Both the position numbers and the translations under genes were made by a program. Below are positions 1-10,320 of a stretch of 64,000 nt of DNA, piece after piece. The DNA is taken from contig OZ020244.1 in NCBI GenBank assembly GCA_963971285.1, forward strand, positions 8,618,001 through 8,682,000, given 5' to 3'. Numbering within the stretch: the stretch's first letter is position 1; each line of letters starts with the position of its first letter. The notes below the pieces were generated by a model. It saw only the letters and a program-made list of their open reading frames with translations. It did no database searches and was not told where the DNA came from. Origin of the DNA: Astropecten irregularis (lineage: Eukaryota; Echinodermata; Asteroidea; Paxillosida; Astropectinidae).

Positions 1-1010
1 CATGGCTTGCAATACGAAGGTACACGTAGATCGTGGGCGTTCACCAATAGCGCCACCAAGCATTTTAACGTTATGAAAAAAGCTGAATTTTTTGTTGGCA
101 GTGTATCTCGAGAACGACAAATGCTATGGTAATGATTCTTTTTGCAAAAGTTCTGTTAGATCCTGAAGATGTGTATGCGGCAGTGAAAATAAATGTGATG
201 TCACCATGGCGTCATAAAAAGCTGAATTTTATTACATATCGTAAAGAATGTCTGATTGTCAGGAAACTTGGTAGGTGTGATGTCTGTGCTACTCCAAGAA
301 TGGTTTAAAGATAACGTTTGGTTAAGAATTTAGAATTAAATACTAAATTATTGAGCACATGACAGCTCATTTAAATATTTAATTAGCAAATTTTTTTCGC
401 AGCATATCTCGAGAACGGCAAATGCTACGGAAATGATTCTTTTTGCAAAAGCCTTTGTTATATCATGTTGTTGTGCATGCTGCCTCAAAATTTACCGTGA
501 CGTCATCATGACGTCATCAAAAATGCTGATTTTATTATTAGCAGCATATCTCGAGAACGGTAAGTGCTACGGTAATGATTCTTTTTGTAAAAGCTTTGTT
601 ACATAATGTACTTGTGCATGCTGCCCCGAAATTGTGCATGCTGCCCCGAAATTTATAATGACGTCATCATGACGTCATCAAAAAAGGTGATTTTTGGTTT
701 ATAGCAGTATATCTCGAAAATGGTAAGTGCTACGGTATTGGTTCTTTTTGTAAAAGCTTTGTTATACCCTGTACATGTGCATGCTGTTGTGAAATTAACT
801 GTGACGTCATTATGACGTCATCAAAAGGCATAATCAATGTTTGCAGGATATCTCGAGAATGACAAAAGCTACATGGTAATGAATCTTTTCGAAAAAGTTT
901 TGTTAGAGACTTAAGATGCACGCTGCTTTGTAAATGACTGTGACGTCATCATGACGTCACCAAAGCTTATAAAGCTGATCAAATAAGTCGGAACAGCTCC
1001 GTGTTCGTCC
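1..1010 (+). mobile_element. HINE (non-autonomous Helentron) unit, 3' part, cut by window edge
   Basis: This stretch consists of diverged copies of a roughly 130-bp core repeat. Each copy runs from a word like TATCTCGAGAACGG, through TGATTCTTTTTG and GTGCATGCTGCC, to one or two TGACGTCA sites. It ends in the family's 3' signature: an AAGTCGGAACAGCT arm followed by the first half of the terminal hairpin, GTGTTCGTCC. The remaining half of the hairpin and the CTAG end lie at 4356-4384, because a MULE-like element was inserted between them. The first 70 bases match a module (GCGCCACCAAGC, GTACACGTAGATCG) found again near 28900, 32580, 43110 and 49230. No coding capacity is seen; the short open frames are chance frames in the repeat. 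Confidence 0.8.
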
Positions 1011-1799
1011 TAGCCTTGACCAAGGCTATGAAGCTGTTCCCGGCGAGCGATCAGGGGCACCCGGTCGTACTGTCCCCGTACCGTACGTACCGCGTACCGA
1101 GCCAGCTAGCTGCACGGATACGTACCGTGCATACGTACAGTATCCGCACCCAGAGTTTTTCGGAACTAGAGATATAGGTGCTATGTGTTGCGGCTGGCCA
1201 GATGAAAGGGGCTACCTGTACATTTTATAGATGTTGTGGCGCATCCGGGAAGGGTGGGGGGGGGGTGTTGGAAGCATGATGGGTATAGGCATGTGCAAAT
1301 CCTATTATGCGTGGATATCTCAACAATAATGAAAATTCTAAATAACTTCATAGGGCCCTTGGGTTTTTTGTACGTGTTGGAATTGTGCTTAAAACAAACG
1401 TTTACATGGTGTTCTTGTGGTGAAGGATATGCAGGATGGTAAGAATGTGGATAAGATATCCCTCCCCGCCAGAGACCAATAAAAGACAATGACACCATGG
1501 ACCGTGTGTTGAGTGGCCTGACATAAGAGTAACGTTTATATTTGGGAAAAGTCTGTTGACCTCCGAAGTATTATACAGTATTTAAGATAATTATTATTTT
1601 TGTTAATGAGGGTCCAAACGTGAAGCATTTGTGGAGGAGTACATGTATGATCCAGCAGGAAGTATACTCCCCTCGCAATGGCGATTGCTTCATTGACATT
1701 TAATTATGTATGTCCTCACTCACAAGTGAAGCAAGTATGGGAGCAAGGGAACAACCTCTCGAGAGGAGTATAGGGGGAAGTGTCGTGGCAGTATTGGTA

Positions 1800-1844
1800 T
1801 GCCCTTATAGGTACACTCCCCTGAAGAGTGTACCTATAAGGGCA
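1800..1844. repeat. Perfect 19-bp inverted repeat (hairpin)
   Basis: Arms at 1800-1818 and 1826-1844 (starting TGCCCTTATAGG) are exact reverse complements separated by 7 bases. This could be the core of an old foldback insertion or a cruciform-forming site. No polymerase III boxes or target duplication were recognised around it. Confidence 0.8.
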
Positions 1845-3038
1845 ATGTGAACATCAGAATTCTGCACCAGATGCATGCGTATTTACTGTACGTTGTAAAT
1901 TAATGACCCGAAATTTCCCGATATTTGAGTATCTTTGGCTTTATAAATCAACGTTTTCTCTAAGCATGACAGGCTGCTGAATTTGGTACGAGATGAACAC
2001 GTAGGGTAAATGTGCCATGATTCGGACACTTAAGCAATTTTGGATTATTTGACCTTCTTAATGTTTGTTTCTCTCAACTATTTTCACTTATGAACAACAA
2101 AGTGAAGTTATTATATCCAGGTTGATATTTTATGAAAGATTTTTGTGTCCTTGAAATGAAATTGACTTGAAAAATAACCTTAATTTTAGCCATGATTCGG
2201 ACACCTTGTCCATGATTCGGACACACATGAAAAAATGCTGAAAAAAACATGTCTTGCAAAATAAAATAATACCTCATCAATGCAGTGGGCAAATTCTTAA
2301 GTTGCCACCATTTATTTTCCCAAAAAAGTGTCATTTGACTGCTCAGAACTCAAAAAAGAAAATTGGTGCATGGACACATCCAGGACTTATTTTCAGAGTT
2401 TTTGAAGGCAATGCCCTGATAAAAACGGGCCATTTCGGCCATATCGTGAAATTGAACTCCATTCCGTCCGTGCGCTCCCGTGCGCACCACTCTAGTGTGT
2501 ACAAAAGTCAATGGCGTAGATATTAGACTCCAGCCATTGACGAAATGAACGGCAGTCAATGGAGTGGAGTGTAAATTCGGGAGATGCCGGTATTTCTTCT
2601 AAAATGGAACATACACAAGCCACAAAATTATTTTGGCATATTGTTTAGCGACTCTGGGGGCCTGGGTAGCATAAATCAATGGAGTGTCAGAAATCATGGC
2701 ACATATACCTTGGCTTCTGGACAATTTATGCAAGTTCAAATTGGCAACGCAGCTCTCCATAATTTGGACCTTGATGGTATATTGATGAACAGAATATACC
2801 AGTTTCATATAAAAAAAATCCTGTTAAATTTAATTAATTTTCTGTGTTTTTAAATAATGCATTATTTTTCTCACAACCCTATTTTTAACAGGGCTCTTAA
2901 GTTAAGGATCACACTTTTTTTTAACTTGAGGCTGCACCACAATTTCCTATCAGAAAATGTGACATTTTATAATAGGAATTGGATCATGTAAAGTATATGG
3001 CACCGTTGTTTAGTCTAATAGGCCCTAGTGCACCTATC

Positions 3039-3279
3039 GGAAAGAATTCCACTGATGACCATAATTTGTGCACAACTCTATAGAACCAACAGAGGGCGTT
3101 TTGAGCAAACTGGCTTTGTACAGTTTGAAGGTAAAAGAACCCTGTAAAACTCACTTTTCAGATATTCTACGCAAGTTTTCCACACCTGAAATTGAGGTTT
3201 ATCATAATTTGTATCCAATAAGTTAACTCTTGGAGGATATAATCCTTTTTCCGTAATGGTGATCAGTGGAATTCTTTCC
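3039..3279. repeat. Short inverted-repeat pair, possible MITE remnant
   Basis: GGAAAGAATTCCACTGAT at 3039-3056 has its exact reverse complement at 3262-3279, and similarity continues a few bases inward. A 240-bp unit with 18-bp inverted ends resembles a small MITE. No clear target duplication flanks it, so it may be an old insertion or an internal structure of the surrounding MULE-like element. Confidence 0.45.
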
Positions 3280-3643
3280 CATTTGCATTTGCACATTTCC
3301 GAGCATCCGAATGCTTCCGAAAACGTTGCTTCCGAAGACCTGCCGAAGATGACGTTCGTTGTGACGTCACAGGTCATTTAAATAAAGTAATAAAAATCCA
3401 CTTTTTGGCTCAGGTATATACTGTTTCGTATGTTTTTCAGCGTTTCCAACCCTCTTGAAACCATTCTAAGGCGTTCCATGCGATACAATGTCAAAATGTT
3501 GACTACAACATACATATCTGGGGCATTTTTGGTCATTACCGGATTTTTTTCTACGAAAGTAATTAAGAGTGTTCCAATAAAGCCCTAGTCGTGTGCAGCG
3601 CCACCTACCGGTGGTTCCGGGAACATTGCGTCCAGTTGAGGCT

Positions 3644-4191
3644 GGATCATAGCCTTGACGCAACCGTCCGTCTTTTCTTATGTGTTTCTTTACATTTTCG
3701 GCCAATATTGGCCGAAGATTTTTTTATGTGCATATATAAAACGGTATCCAATCAATCTCCGTGATCTTTGACCGGATATGCATATTCATGAGCTTTTCAC
3801 TGTGTGTGTAGGCCTATGGGTGTAACACATGACGACGGTACGGCATGTCAGTACATGTTTATTGTAGCGTATACAAAACAATGGCGGTGTCGCGGACTCG
3901 ACTCGTTTGTTATCCGAGAAGTAAATGTAAGTCTCAACTCTGGCGTTCATAAGTTACAAATTGAGGATTTTCCACTTGAGTAGCGGATTGCCCTTCAGTA
4001 CTTTCTTGAAGGACACGATGATTTGGTAAATTTGCCGACCAGATTCCGGAAATCTCAGCGCCGTAAGATTGTGCAGTACTTATAAATATTCATTTTTCTC
4101 GACAGCCGTTATCCAATGAAAGAAGACTGTTTACCATAGCGGCTATAATTATCATAATGATCAAATCGCGCTTGCGTCAAGGCTATGATCC
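3644..4191. repeat. Nested inverted-repeat element, related ends to the enclosing MULE-like element
   Basis: GGATCATAGCCTTGACGCAA at 3644-3663 is matched by its exact reverse complement at 4172-4191. The word TAGCCTTGAC is shared with the ends of the enclosing element (1011 and 4355), so this looks like a related, smaller element or a rearranged end lying inside the bigger one. No direct target duplication was found; the bases next to the arms are themselves inverted. No coding sequence is present. Confidence 0.5.
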
Positions 4192-4355
4192 TGGCTGAAC
4201 CGGGGCCGGCGGTTACTGTACGTATGCGTGTGTGCGTGGCCGGTCGTGTGGGTGCATGCACGGGTACATCCGTGCAGCTCAGCTAGCTCGGTACGTACCG
4301 GGTGCCCTGTACTGATCGCTCGCCGGGAACAGCTTTATAGCCTTGGTCAAGGCTA

Positions 4356-4384
4356 TGTTCGTCCACGAACAATTAAATGTCTAG
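4356..4384 (+). mobile_element. HINE 3' terminus, distal half
   Basis: This is the second half of the terminal hairpin (TGTTCGTCCACGAAC) and the CTAG end that belong to the HINE unit at 1-1010. It begins with the 9-bp target duplication of the intervening MULE-like element and is followed by a TTATTATT run. Confidence 0.8.
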
Positions 4385-4398
4385 TTATTATTATTATT

Positions 4399-4695
4399 AG
4401 CTGTTCCGACAGTTCCGATGTCGGAACAGGTTTTGTTTTTCGTCTGATTTTTATTAGCTGTTCCGACATTTCCGATGTCGGAACAGGTTTTGTTTTTCTT
4501 CTGATTTTTATTAGCTGTTCCGACATTTCTGATGTCGGAACAGGTTTTGTTTTTGTTCTGATTTTTATTATTATTAGCTGTTCCGACATTTCCGATGTCG
4601 GAACAGGTTTTGTTTTTGTTCTGATTTTTATTATTAGCTGTTCCGACATTTCTGATGTCGGAACAGGTTTTGTTTTTGTTCTGATTTTTATTATT
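4399..4695 (+). repeat. Five tandem Helentron-type 5' hairpin modules
   Basis: Five near-identical modules begin at 4399, 4456, 4513, 4576 and 4636. Each starts AGCTGTTCCGAC, folds through a GATGTCGGAACAG arm into a 12-13 bp stem, and continues GTTTTGTTTTT..CTGATTTTTA into a variable TTA run. AGCTGTTCCGAC is the reverse complement of the GTCGGAACAGCT arm that precedes every 3' terminus in this window. That is the asymmetric terminal inverted-repeat arrangement of Helentron-type elements. Spacing varies by multiples of 3 because the TTA run varies. Confidence 0.8.
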
Positions 4696-5310
4696 ATTAT
4701 TATTATTTTTCTTTATCACCCAATTTTGTTTATTGTTTATCTCTTCTTATCTTCTTCTGATCAGCTTAGATGAGGTATCAAATGAAAGCTTATCAGCTAA
4801 GGATCATTCTGGCACTGCGTTAAAAAAAATTCTTAATTGATTAGCCACGTAATAATCATTTGAATATTTAATTAGTCAAGTTTGTTCGCAGCATATCTCG
4901 AGAACGACAAATGCTACGGACATGATTCTTTTTGCAAAAGGTTTGTTATAACATGTAGTTGTGCATGCTGTCACGAAAATGGCCCTCACGCCATCATGGA
5001 GTCATCATGATGTCATCAAATTCGAAATTTATGTTTTCTTTTTAAAGGTACTTATTTGAATGATTTTTTTACTATGGTGAATATACGATAATGTACGTAA
5101 ATGCTTACATAAAAATCATTTGTCGGAGATTATGACATTGTAATTGCAGTAACTGGTAAAATTGCTACGTGAATCATTAAGAAGCGATCGTTAAAAACCA
5201 CCATTTAGGCCTTATACCTAAAAATGAAAGCATAAACTTCCGCTTTGTGTGACGTCTGGTACGAAGGTACGGTACACGTAGATATAAGCACAGGAATAGC
5301 GCCACCCATG
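4696..5310 (+). mobile_element. HINE unit, 5' part, truncated
   Basis: After a TTA-rich run comes the standard 5' body of the family (CTTTATCACCCAA, CTTCTTCTGATCAGCTTAGA, ATGAAAGCTTAT), one core repeat, and the later module with GTGTGACGTCTGG and GTACACGTAGAT. Similarity fades near 5310. A short stretch at about 5405-5450 (GTCGATCGAAGCAC, GTAGCGCCACC) still matches the module seen near 28920. The unit therefore seems broken up by insertions rather than cleanly ended. Confidence 0.65.
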
Positions 5311-5363
5311 TGACAATTAAGAGACGGAGGCTGTATCTGAATCTGAAGTGTATAGTTTTTCAT

Positions 5364-5939
5364 AGGTGTCCGCTCCGTTTGAAATTCGCGGAGACACCAA
5401 AACGGGGTCGATCGAAGCACAGCATGCAGTAGCGCCACCGGCACCAAGCCACGGGTGTCATATAGGGTGCATTCGTTTAGCTAACACGGGTCAGCCCTTA
5501 TTGGGAATGGTCGTGCTTTACTGCACAAACAAGCGAGAAAATAGGGACGAGGTCGAGTGGTGTCGACTCGGGGGAGCTAAACGAATGCACCCACATAGAA
5601 AAATCTGGACTTGCAACGCTTATGTATCGACAGAAGCCACCAGCGGCAATCTTACCGTGCCAGATACAATGTGATTTTTGTTGGCAGACAGATTTAACTA
5701 ACAATGGTGACGCGTCTTTGTATTACCTTTGTATTTGGCTCTCCGAGATGGTGGTCAGTGCAGTGACAATGTGGCAATGTGGGATTATACGGGGTATTGT
5801 AAGTCCATATTTTATTATAATGACGTCCGTGCACCAAGTATTATAACTTAAATTGTGACAAGAGATAGATACTGCATCCGAATTTGTTGTGTAGATCTAG
5901 GTCTAGGTCGGCGCTCCATTGGAAATACGCGGAGACACC
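5364..5939 (+). repeat. Two copies of a 35-bp hairpin-like terminal sequence
   Basis: The copies at 5364-5398 and 5905-5939 both fold around AGGTGTC/AGGTCGG..GAGACACC arms and run into CAAAAC. The layout (A, G-rich stem, then an A/T run) is like the 5' ends of the Helentron-type elements at 4399 and at the 51850 end of the insertion in the LTR. They may be 5' ends of a further Helentron-type subfamily, but no matching 3' end was found. Confidence 0.35.
5465..5592. mobile_element. Possible 128-bp MITE
   Basis: GGGTGCATTCGTTTAGCT at 5465-5482 has its exact reverse complement at 5575-5592. Inverted ends of this kind, with G/C-rich tips and GTGCATTCG, are common in small hAT or Harbinger MITEs. 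Flanks (TCATATA and ACATAGA) share only CATA, so no firm target duplication supports a superfamily. Confidence 0.5.
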
Positions 5940-7082
5940 AAAACAATAGATCTAGCTCTGGAAGTCCGTTTCGGACACGGCCTAAGTCTCTGCATTAATT
6001 GGGTGTCAGACAAGTCGACCGGTGGGACAATTCGACTTGAGACAGGTCGACCGTTGAAACGGGACGACCGGTGAGATAGGTCGTGACAGTTCGACAACTG
6101 TAGGGTCACTGTATACAAGGGTTTCTTTCAGAACCATGTGTCATCCCAACAAGCATACAGACACAAATTAAATAGAAACATTTACAAGCATGATCCAATA
6201 ATCAATATTTTGTATTAACAATTCAAACAAGAATATTCCAAGGACAGGAATAAATAGACGCCCAAAGACTCAAGATTGTAGATCAAGAAATTTATGTTCT
6301 TAATGCAACATTCGAGATACAAGATTCAAGATTCCAGGGCAGTTACCAATACTTTCATTGCATGGACTTTTCCATGTTTGCCAGCCAAACTCCATGATCC
6401 AAACAGATGAGCCAAGAATCAAGATCCACGATTAGAAATTCATAACAATTAAATTGTGATAGAAATTGAAAGCTACAATTAAAAAGAAGGTCTTTATTCT
6501 GTCGGTCAATTTAATAATTAAAAGCTGCAATATACATGATTGGTAAAGGTCACAGAACAGCACTCGTGCTTTGTGTGATCCAGCATGTACATGAAATAAT
6601 AAACACAATTAGACATATAAAGTCCCGTGATAATGGCGAAAACACAACTCAATTGTTTTTTTTTTTACAAAACATAAAGAATGGTTTTCATCTTATTCTG
6701 AGATCAAAATTGTAGTCGGTCTTTTTTTTCTTCAATACCGGTACTCTGAAAGTTAAACGTAAATCTATGAAGATTGCTGCTTGGGTTTGATACCAATCCT
6801 GTACAGAATAGATGTCAAAGAATTATATTTTAATAAACAGGAAAGTAAACAAACAAATGACAGTTTGCATATATTCAGAAGGAGATGAGAGCAGTTTATA
6901 ATGATCCAGATGGAAACAGGAAACATCTTATCATGTCTCGCACTTTCCGGCAATTACCAATTATTACAGCAGTCAGGATATAGAACAGCGTTCTTAATAA
7001 TATTTTTCCTGGTCATTGAGCTTCATTTATATCTTCCACTTATCTCAACACTCTGGGGACTATACAGCCCTGACTTCTGTAA

Positions 7083-7850
7083 GCACATAAAGGCTATAAA
7101 TCAAGCAATATGTCAAGGAATATGTGACAAAGCGTCTTGCCCAAGAACTCACCACGTACTAGCCCATGGCTGGATTCGAACCCACAATCTGTAGATTAAC
7201 CACAAGATCTTGAGTACGACATGCCAGACCACTAGGCCACAGTACAAGTGCTCCTGGTTAACAAACAAGCTTCAGGGTGAACATATAAAGGCTATACATC
7301 AAGCAATATGTCAAGGAATATGTGACAAAGCGTCTTGCCCAAGAACTCTCCACATACTAGCCCATGGCTGGATTCGAACCCACAATCTGTAGATTAACCA
7401 CAAGATCTTGAGTACGACATGCAAGATTACAAGGCCACACCATAAGTGCTGCTGGTTAACAAACAAGCTTCAGGGTGAACATATAAAGGCTATAAATCAA
7501 GCAATATGTCAAGGAATATGTGACAAAGCGTCTTGCCCAAGAACTCTCCACGTACTAGCCCATGGCTGGATTCGAACCCACAATCTGTAGATTAACCACA
7601 AGATCTTGAGTACGACATGCCAGACCACTAGGCCACAGTACAAGTGCTCCTGGTTAACAAACAAGCTTCAGATTGAAGAGGAGTGCAGTATGTGACAAAG
7701 TGTCTTACCCAAGGACTCAATGTACCACTAGCCCATAGCTGGATTCATAATCACAATCTGTACATTGACTTAAAGTACAAGACGATATGTCAGACTACTG
7801 GGCTACGGAATCCCATATAAGTGCCCTTGGTTAACAAAAGAGCCCAGATA
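7083..7850 (-). mobile_element. Tandem array of tRNA-derived SINE-like units
   Basis: Three copies repeat with a 198-bp period (starting near 7083, 7281 and 7479), followed by a diverged fourth copy at about 7680-7850. On the minus strand each contains a perfect polymerase III B box, GGTTCGAATCC (plus-strand positions 7172-7182, 7370-7380, 7568-7578), and upstream a degenerate A-box-like GGCCTAGTGGTCTGG. Downstream is TTCTTGGGCAAGACGC, a word common in the body of metazoan tRNA-SINEs. The order A box, B box, unrelated body identifies a tRNA-derived SINE rather than a tRNA gene. SINEs normally insert singly, so the regular head-to-tail spacing indicates amplification as a tandem repeat after insertion. 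Confidence 0.7.
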
Positions 7851-8163
7851 CAGTGAACCCAATCTCCACACTTTGTAATTTTTAAATTGTTAAAACACTT
7901 TAAAAGTTTAGCAAAGATACCAACAATTAAGCAAAGGAAAGTCCTATATGTCTTTGTTGTAATGTTGTAGCTGCATGTGTGTTTAGCCATGCTTAGTTTT
8001 TCTTTGTCACAAGTAACATTTAAAGAGTGCTGCATTTCATAAATAAGATATTTAATTCGTATTTCAATAGATCACTATTTCTTTATGTAAATAGTATAAT
8101 TCAAAATAATATAATAACTAAGCAGATCCATTAGATCTACAAGAGCCCAGTATATTATGAACA
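7851..8163. other. AT-rich spacer, nothing recognised
   Basis: This spacer lies between the SINE array and the 71-bp minisatellite. It has no open frame of note and no repeat structure that I can see. Confidence 0.4.
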
Positions 8164-9330
8164 ATAAATAGAAGCACAGATGACGGTGTACACATGGGTT
8201 ACAGTCTCCAAGTTGGATGGGGTCATGATGTCACCCCACTAGAAGCACAGAAGATGGCGTACACATGGGTTACAGTCTCCAGGTTGGGTGGGGTCATTAT
8301 GTCACCCCACTAGAAGCACTGAAGATGATGTACACATGGGTTACAGTCTGCAGGTTGGGTGGGGTCATTATGTCACCCCACTAGAAGCACTGAAGATGAT
8401 GTACACATGGGTTACAGTCTCCAGGTTGGGTGGGGTCATGATGTCACCCCACTAGAAGCACAGAAGATGATGTACACATGGGTTACAGTCTCCAGGTTGT
8501 GTGGGGTCACTATGTCACCCCACTAGAAGTACAGAAGACGGTGTACACATGGGTTATCAGTCTGCAGGTTGGGTGGGGTCATGATGTCACCCCACTAGAA
8601 GCACAGAAGATGATGTACACATGGGTTACAGTCTCCAGGTTGGGTGGGGTCATTATGTCACCCCACTAGAAGCACAGAAGACAATGTACACATGGGTTAC
8701 TTATAGTCTGCAGGTTGGGTGGGGTCATTATGTCACCCCACTAGAAGCACAGAAGACGGTGTACACATGGGTTACAGTCTCCAGGTTGGGTGGGGTCATG
8801 ATGTCCCCCCACTAGAAGCACAGAAGATGATGTACACATGGGTTACAGTCTCCAGGTTGGGTGGGGTCATTATGTCACCCCACTAGAAGCACAGAAGACG
8901 GTGTACACATGGGTTACAGTCTCCAGGTTGGGTGGGGTCATTATGTCACCCCACTAGAAGCACTGAAGACGGTGTACACATGGGTTATCATTCTGCAGGT
9001 TGGGTGGGTTCATGATGTCACCCCACTAGAAGCACAGAAGATGATGTACACATGGGTTACTTATAGTCTGCAGGTTGGGTGGGGTCATTATGTCACCCCA
9101 CTAGAAGCACAGAAGACGGTGTACACATGGGTTATCAGTCTGCAGGTTGGGTGGGGTCATGATGTCACCCCACTAGAAGCACAGAAGACGGTGTACACAT
9201 GGGTTATCAGTCTGCAGGTTGGGTGGGGTCATGATGTCACCCCACTAGAAGCACAGAAGATGATGTACACATGGGTTACTTACAGTCTGCAGGTTGGGTG
9301 GGTCAGGATGTCATTCCATTGCAAGCTCAT
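8164..9330. repeat. 71-bp minisatellite, about 16 copies
   Basis: Units of about 71 bp read AGAAGCACAGAAGA, then GTACACATGGGTTA, CAGTCTCCAGGTTGGGTGGG and GTCACCCCACT. Variants of 72 and 74 bp contain TTATCAGTCTGC or TTACTTATAGTCTGC, and similar variants recur in blocks. Divergence between copies is low, so the array is young or homogenised. The absence of stop codons in some frames yields open frames of up to 160 codons, but these are a by-product of the repeat. It lies downstream of the Helentron gene; tandem repeats are common in Helentron flanks, so it may be part of that element. Confidence 0.9.
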
Positions 9331-9489
9331 AAGGTGTCCATGATCATTCAATTCATTGCCTTGTGTACGTCTTCAGGTTGTTAATGTCACTTTACTTGAG
9401 ACAAGTAGAGTATATAATGTGATGGGGACTCTCAGTTTGGCCCTGCAATATGATATAGATAAAAACAAAATCACATACCTATTATGTAA

Positions 9490-10065
9490 AACTTTCAGTG
9501 GCCTTTCAATTTTAGTTTTCAATTTGCTTACATTCCTAATATTAATTAAAAATGAAACCATCATGTTCCTTATTTTAATTTGCTTGCATTCTTCACATTA
9601 CTTCTGAAACCATAATTTTCCTTATATTTTAACTTGCTTCCATTTTGACATTATTTCTGTAACCTTCATTTTCCTTATACTTCCTTGTGCAGGCATCACT
9701 CACTTCTTGTTGAAACTTAGTATTTGTTCTGTACTTTTGTATGCTTTTATCAATTTTCTTACCCTATATTTTTCACAAATATATATATTTTTCTTTGCCA
9801 ACATGTTTCACTGCCTGCCTGACATAATCTCTGTATTTCTCATCATGTTTATATTTCACTTAACATTATGAGTTATTCTTTATTCTCTTTTCTGTTCTAA
9901 CTCCTCTTCACACTTATATTTTCCACTTTCATTCACATCATTTTCCATCATACATAAAATACTAACATTCTGTTTCTCCCATATGTTTTCTTTCATTATT
10001 CTTCTATGCTTTTCTATATATTCATGTTTCTTTTCTTTGAGTATTTCATAAAGGTCATACATTAT
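9490..10065 (-). pseudogene. Decayed duplicate of an internal Helentron gene segment
   Basis: On the minus strand this region matches about 15840-16370 of the intact Helentron gene. It has the same series of KYKEN-like repeat codons (plus-strand words TTGCTTGCATTCTTCACATT, TTTCCTTATA), then ACTTAGTATTTGTTCTGTAC, AATCTCTGTATTTCTCATCA and a segment translating to IEKHRRIMKEN against VEKHRKLMRER in the gene. Frameshifts and stops break it into pieces of at most about 60 codons. It lies about 260 bp past the 3' end of the gene in the same orientation, so it is either a partial tandem duplication or the remains of a second, older element. Confidence 0.75.
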
Positions 10066-10320
10066 TTATTCTTGACTTCATTATTGTTCGCAAAAACATT
10101 TCTCATAAAACATGTACATTTTTTATTATGATGCATTCCTATGATATCATATTCCTTTAATTTGACTGATGAGTTCAGTTGATAGAATTCTTTTTGTTGA
10201 ACAATTTTACTGGTTCATTATTGTTCATGACCTTATCCAACTGAAATGGTTTAGCAGTAATTGATTATTTTGATAATACTTTAACTTTTAAAACACTGTT
10301 GGCATAAGGCCTATTGCTAC

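Larger units (their letters stand above)
1011..4355. mobile_element. MULE-like DNA transposon, non-autonomous, 9-bp target duplication
   Basis: The element begins TAGCCTTGACCAAGGCTA at 1011 and ends with the reverse complement of the same word at 4355. Inverted similarity continues inward (AGCTGTTCCCGGCGAGCGAT, then CACCCGGT and AGCTGCACGGAT words), so the terminal repeats are of the order of 100-150 bp with divergence. Flanks carry a 9-bp direct repeat, TGTTCGTCC, at 1002-1010 and 4356-4364. Removing the element restores the intact Helentron-type hairpin, which confirms both ends. A 9-bp target duplication with long terminal repeats is typical of Mutator-like elements; family assignment rests on that alone, since no transposase is visible. 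The 3.3-kb interior has no convincing gene. It does hold smaller inverted repeats, described separately, and three copies of CCATGATTCGGACA between 2015 and 2225. Confidence 0.75.
5311..7082. other. Gene-free mosaic region with small repeats
   Basis: No gene is supported here. A 35-bp segment with a GGAGACACCAAAAC end occurs twice (5364-5398 and 5905-5939). A possible MITE lies at 5465-5592. A 45-bp stretch at about 6006-6053 (GTCAGACAAGTCGACCGGTG) is repeated with few changes near 42694-42742 inside another element. The remainder, from about 6120 to 7080, is AT-rich sequence in which I recognise nothing. Confidence 0.5.

Noticed and set aside
4228-4773. 181-codon open frame with a repeated SDISDVGTGFVF segment
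   Set aside because: It spans the MULE end and the five 5' hairpin modules. The repetition is the DNA repeat, not a protein repeat.
6006-6110. Runs of GACAGGTCGACCG-like words as an operator or binding array
   Set aside because: The words are irregular, and the stretch is simply shared with another element near 42694; no regular spacing supports a regulatory array.
7160-7240. tRNA gene on the minus strand
   Set aside because: The B box is perfect but no acceptor stem closes, and the unit continues into a SINE-type body repeated in tandem.
8164-9330. Regular repeats resembling a CRISPR array or a repetitive protein gene
   Set aside because: Units are contiguous without unique spacers, and the open frames shift with unit length variants. 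It is a minisatellite in eukaryotic DNA.
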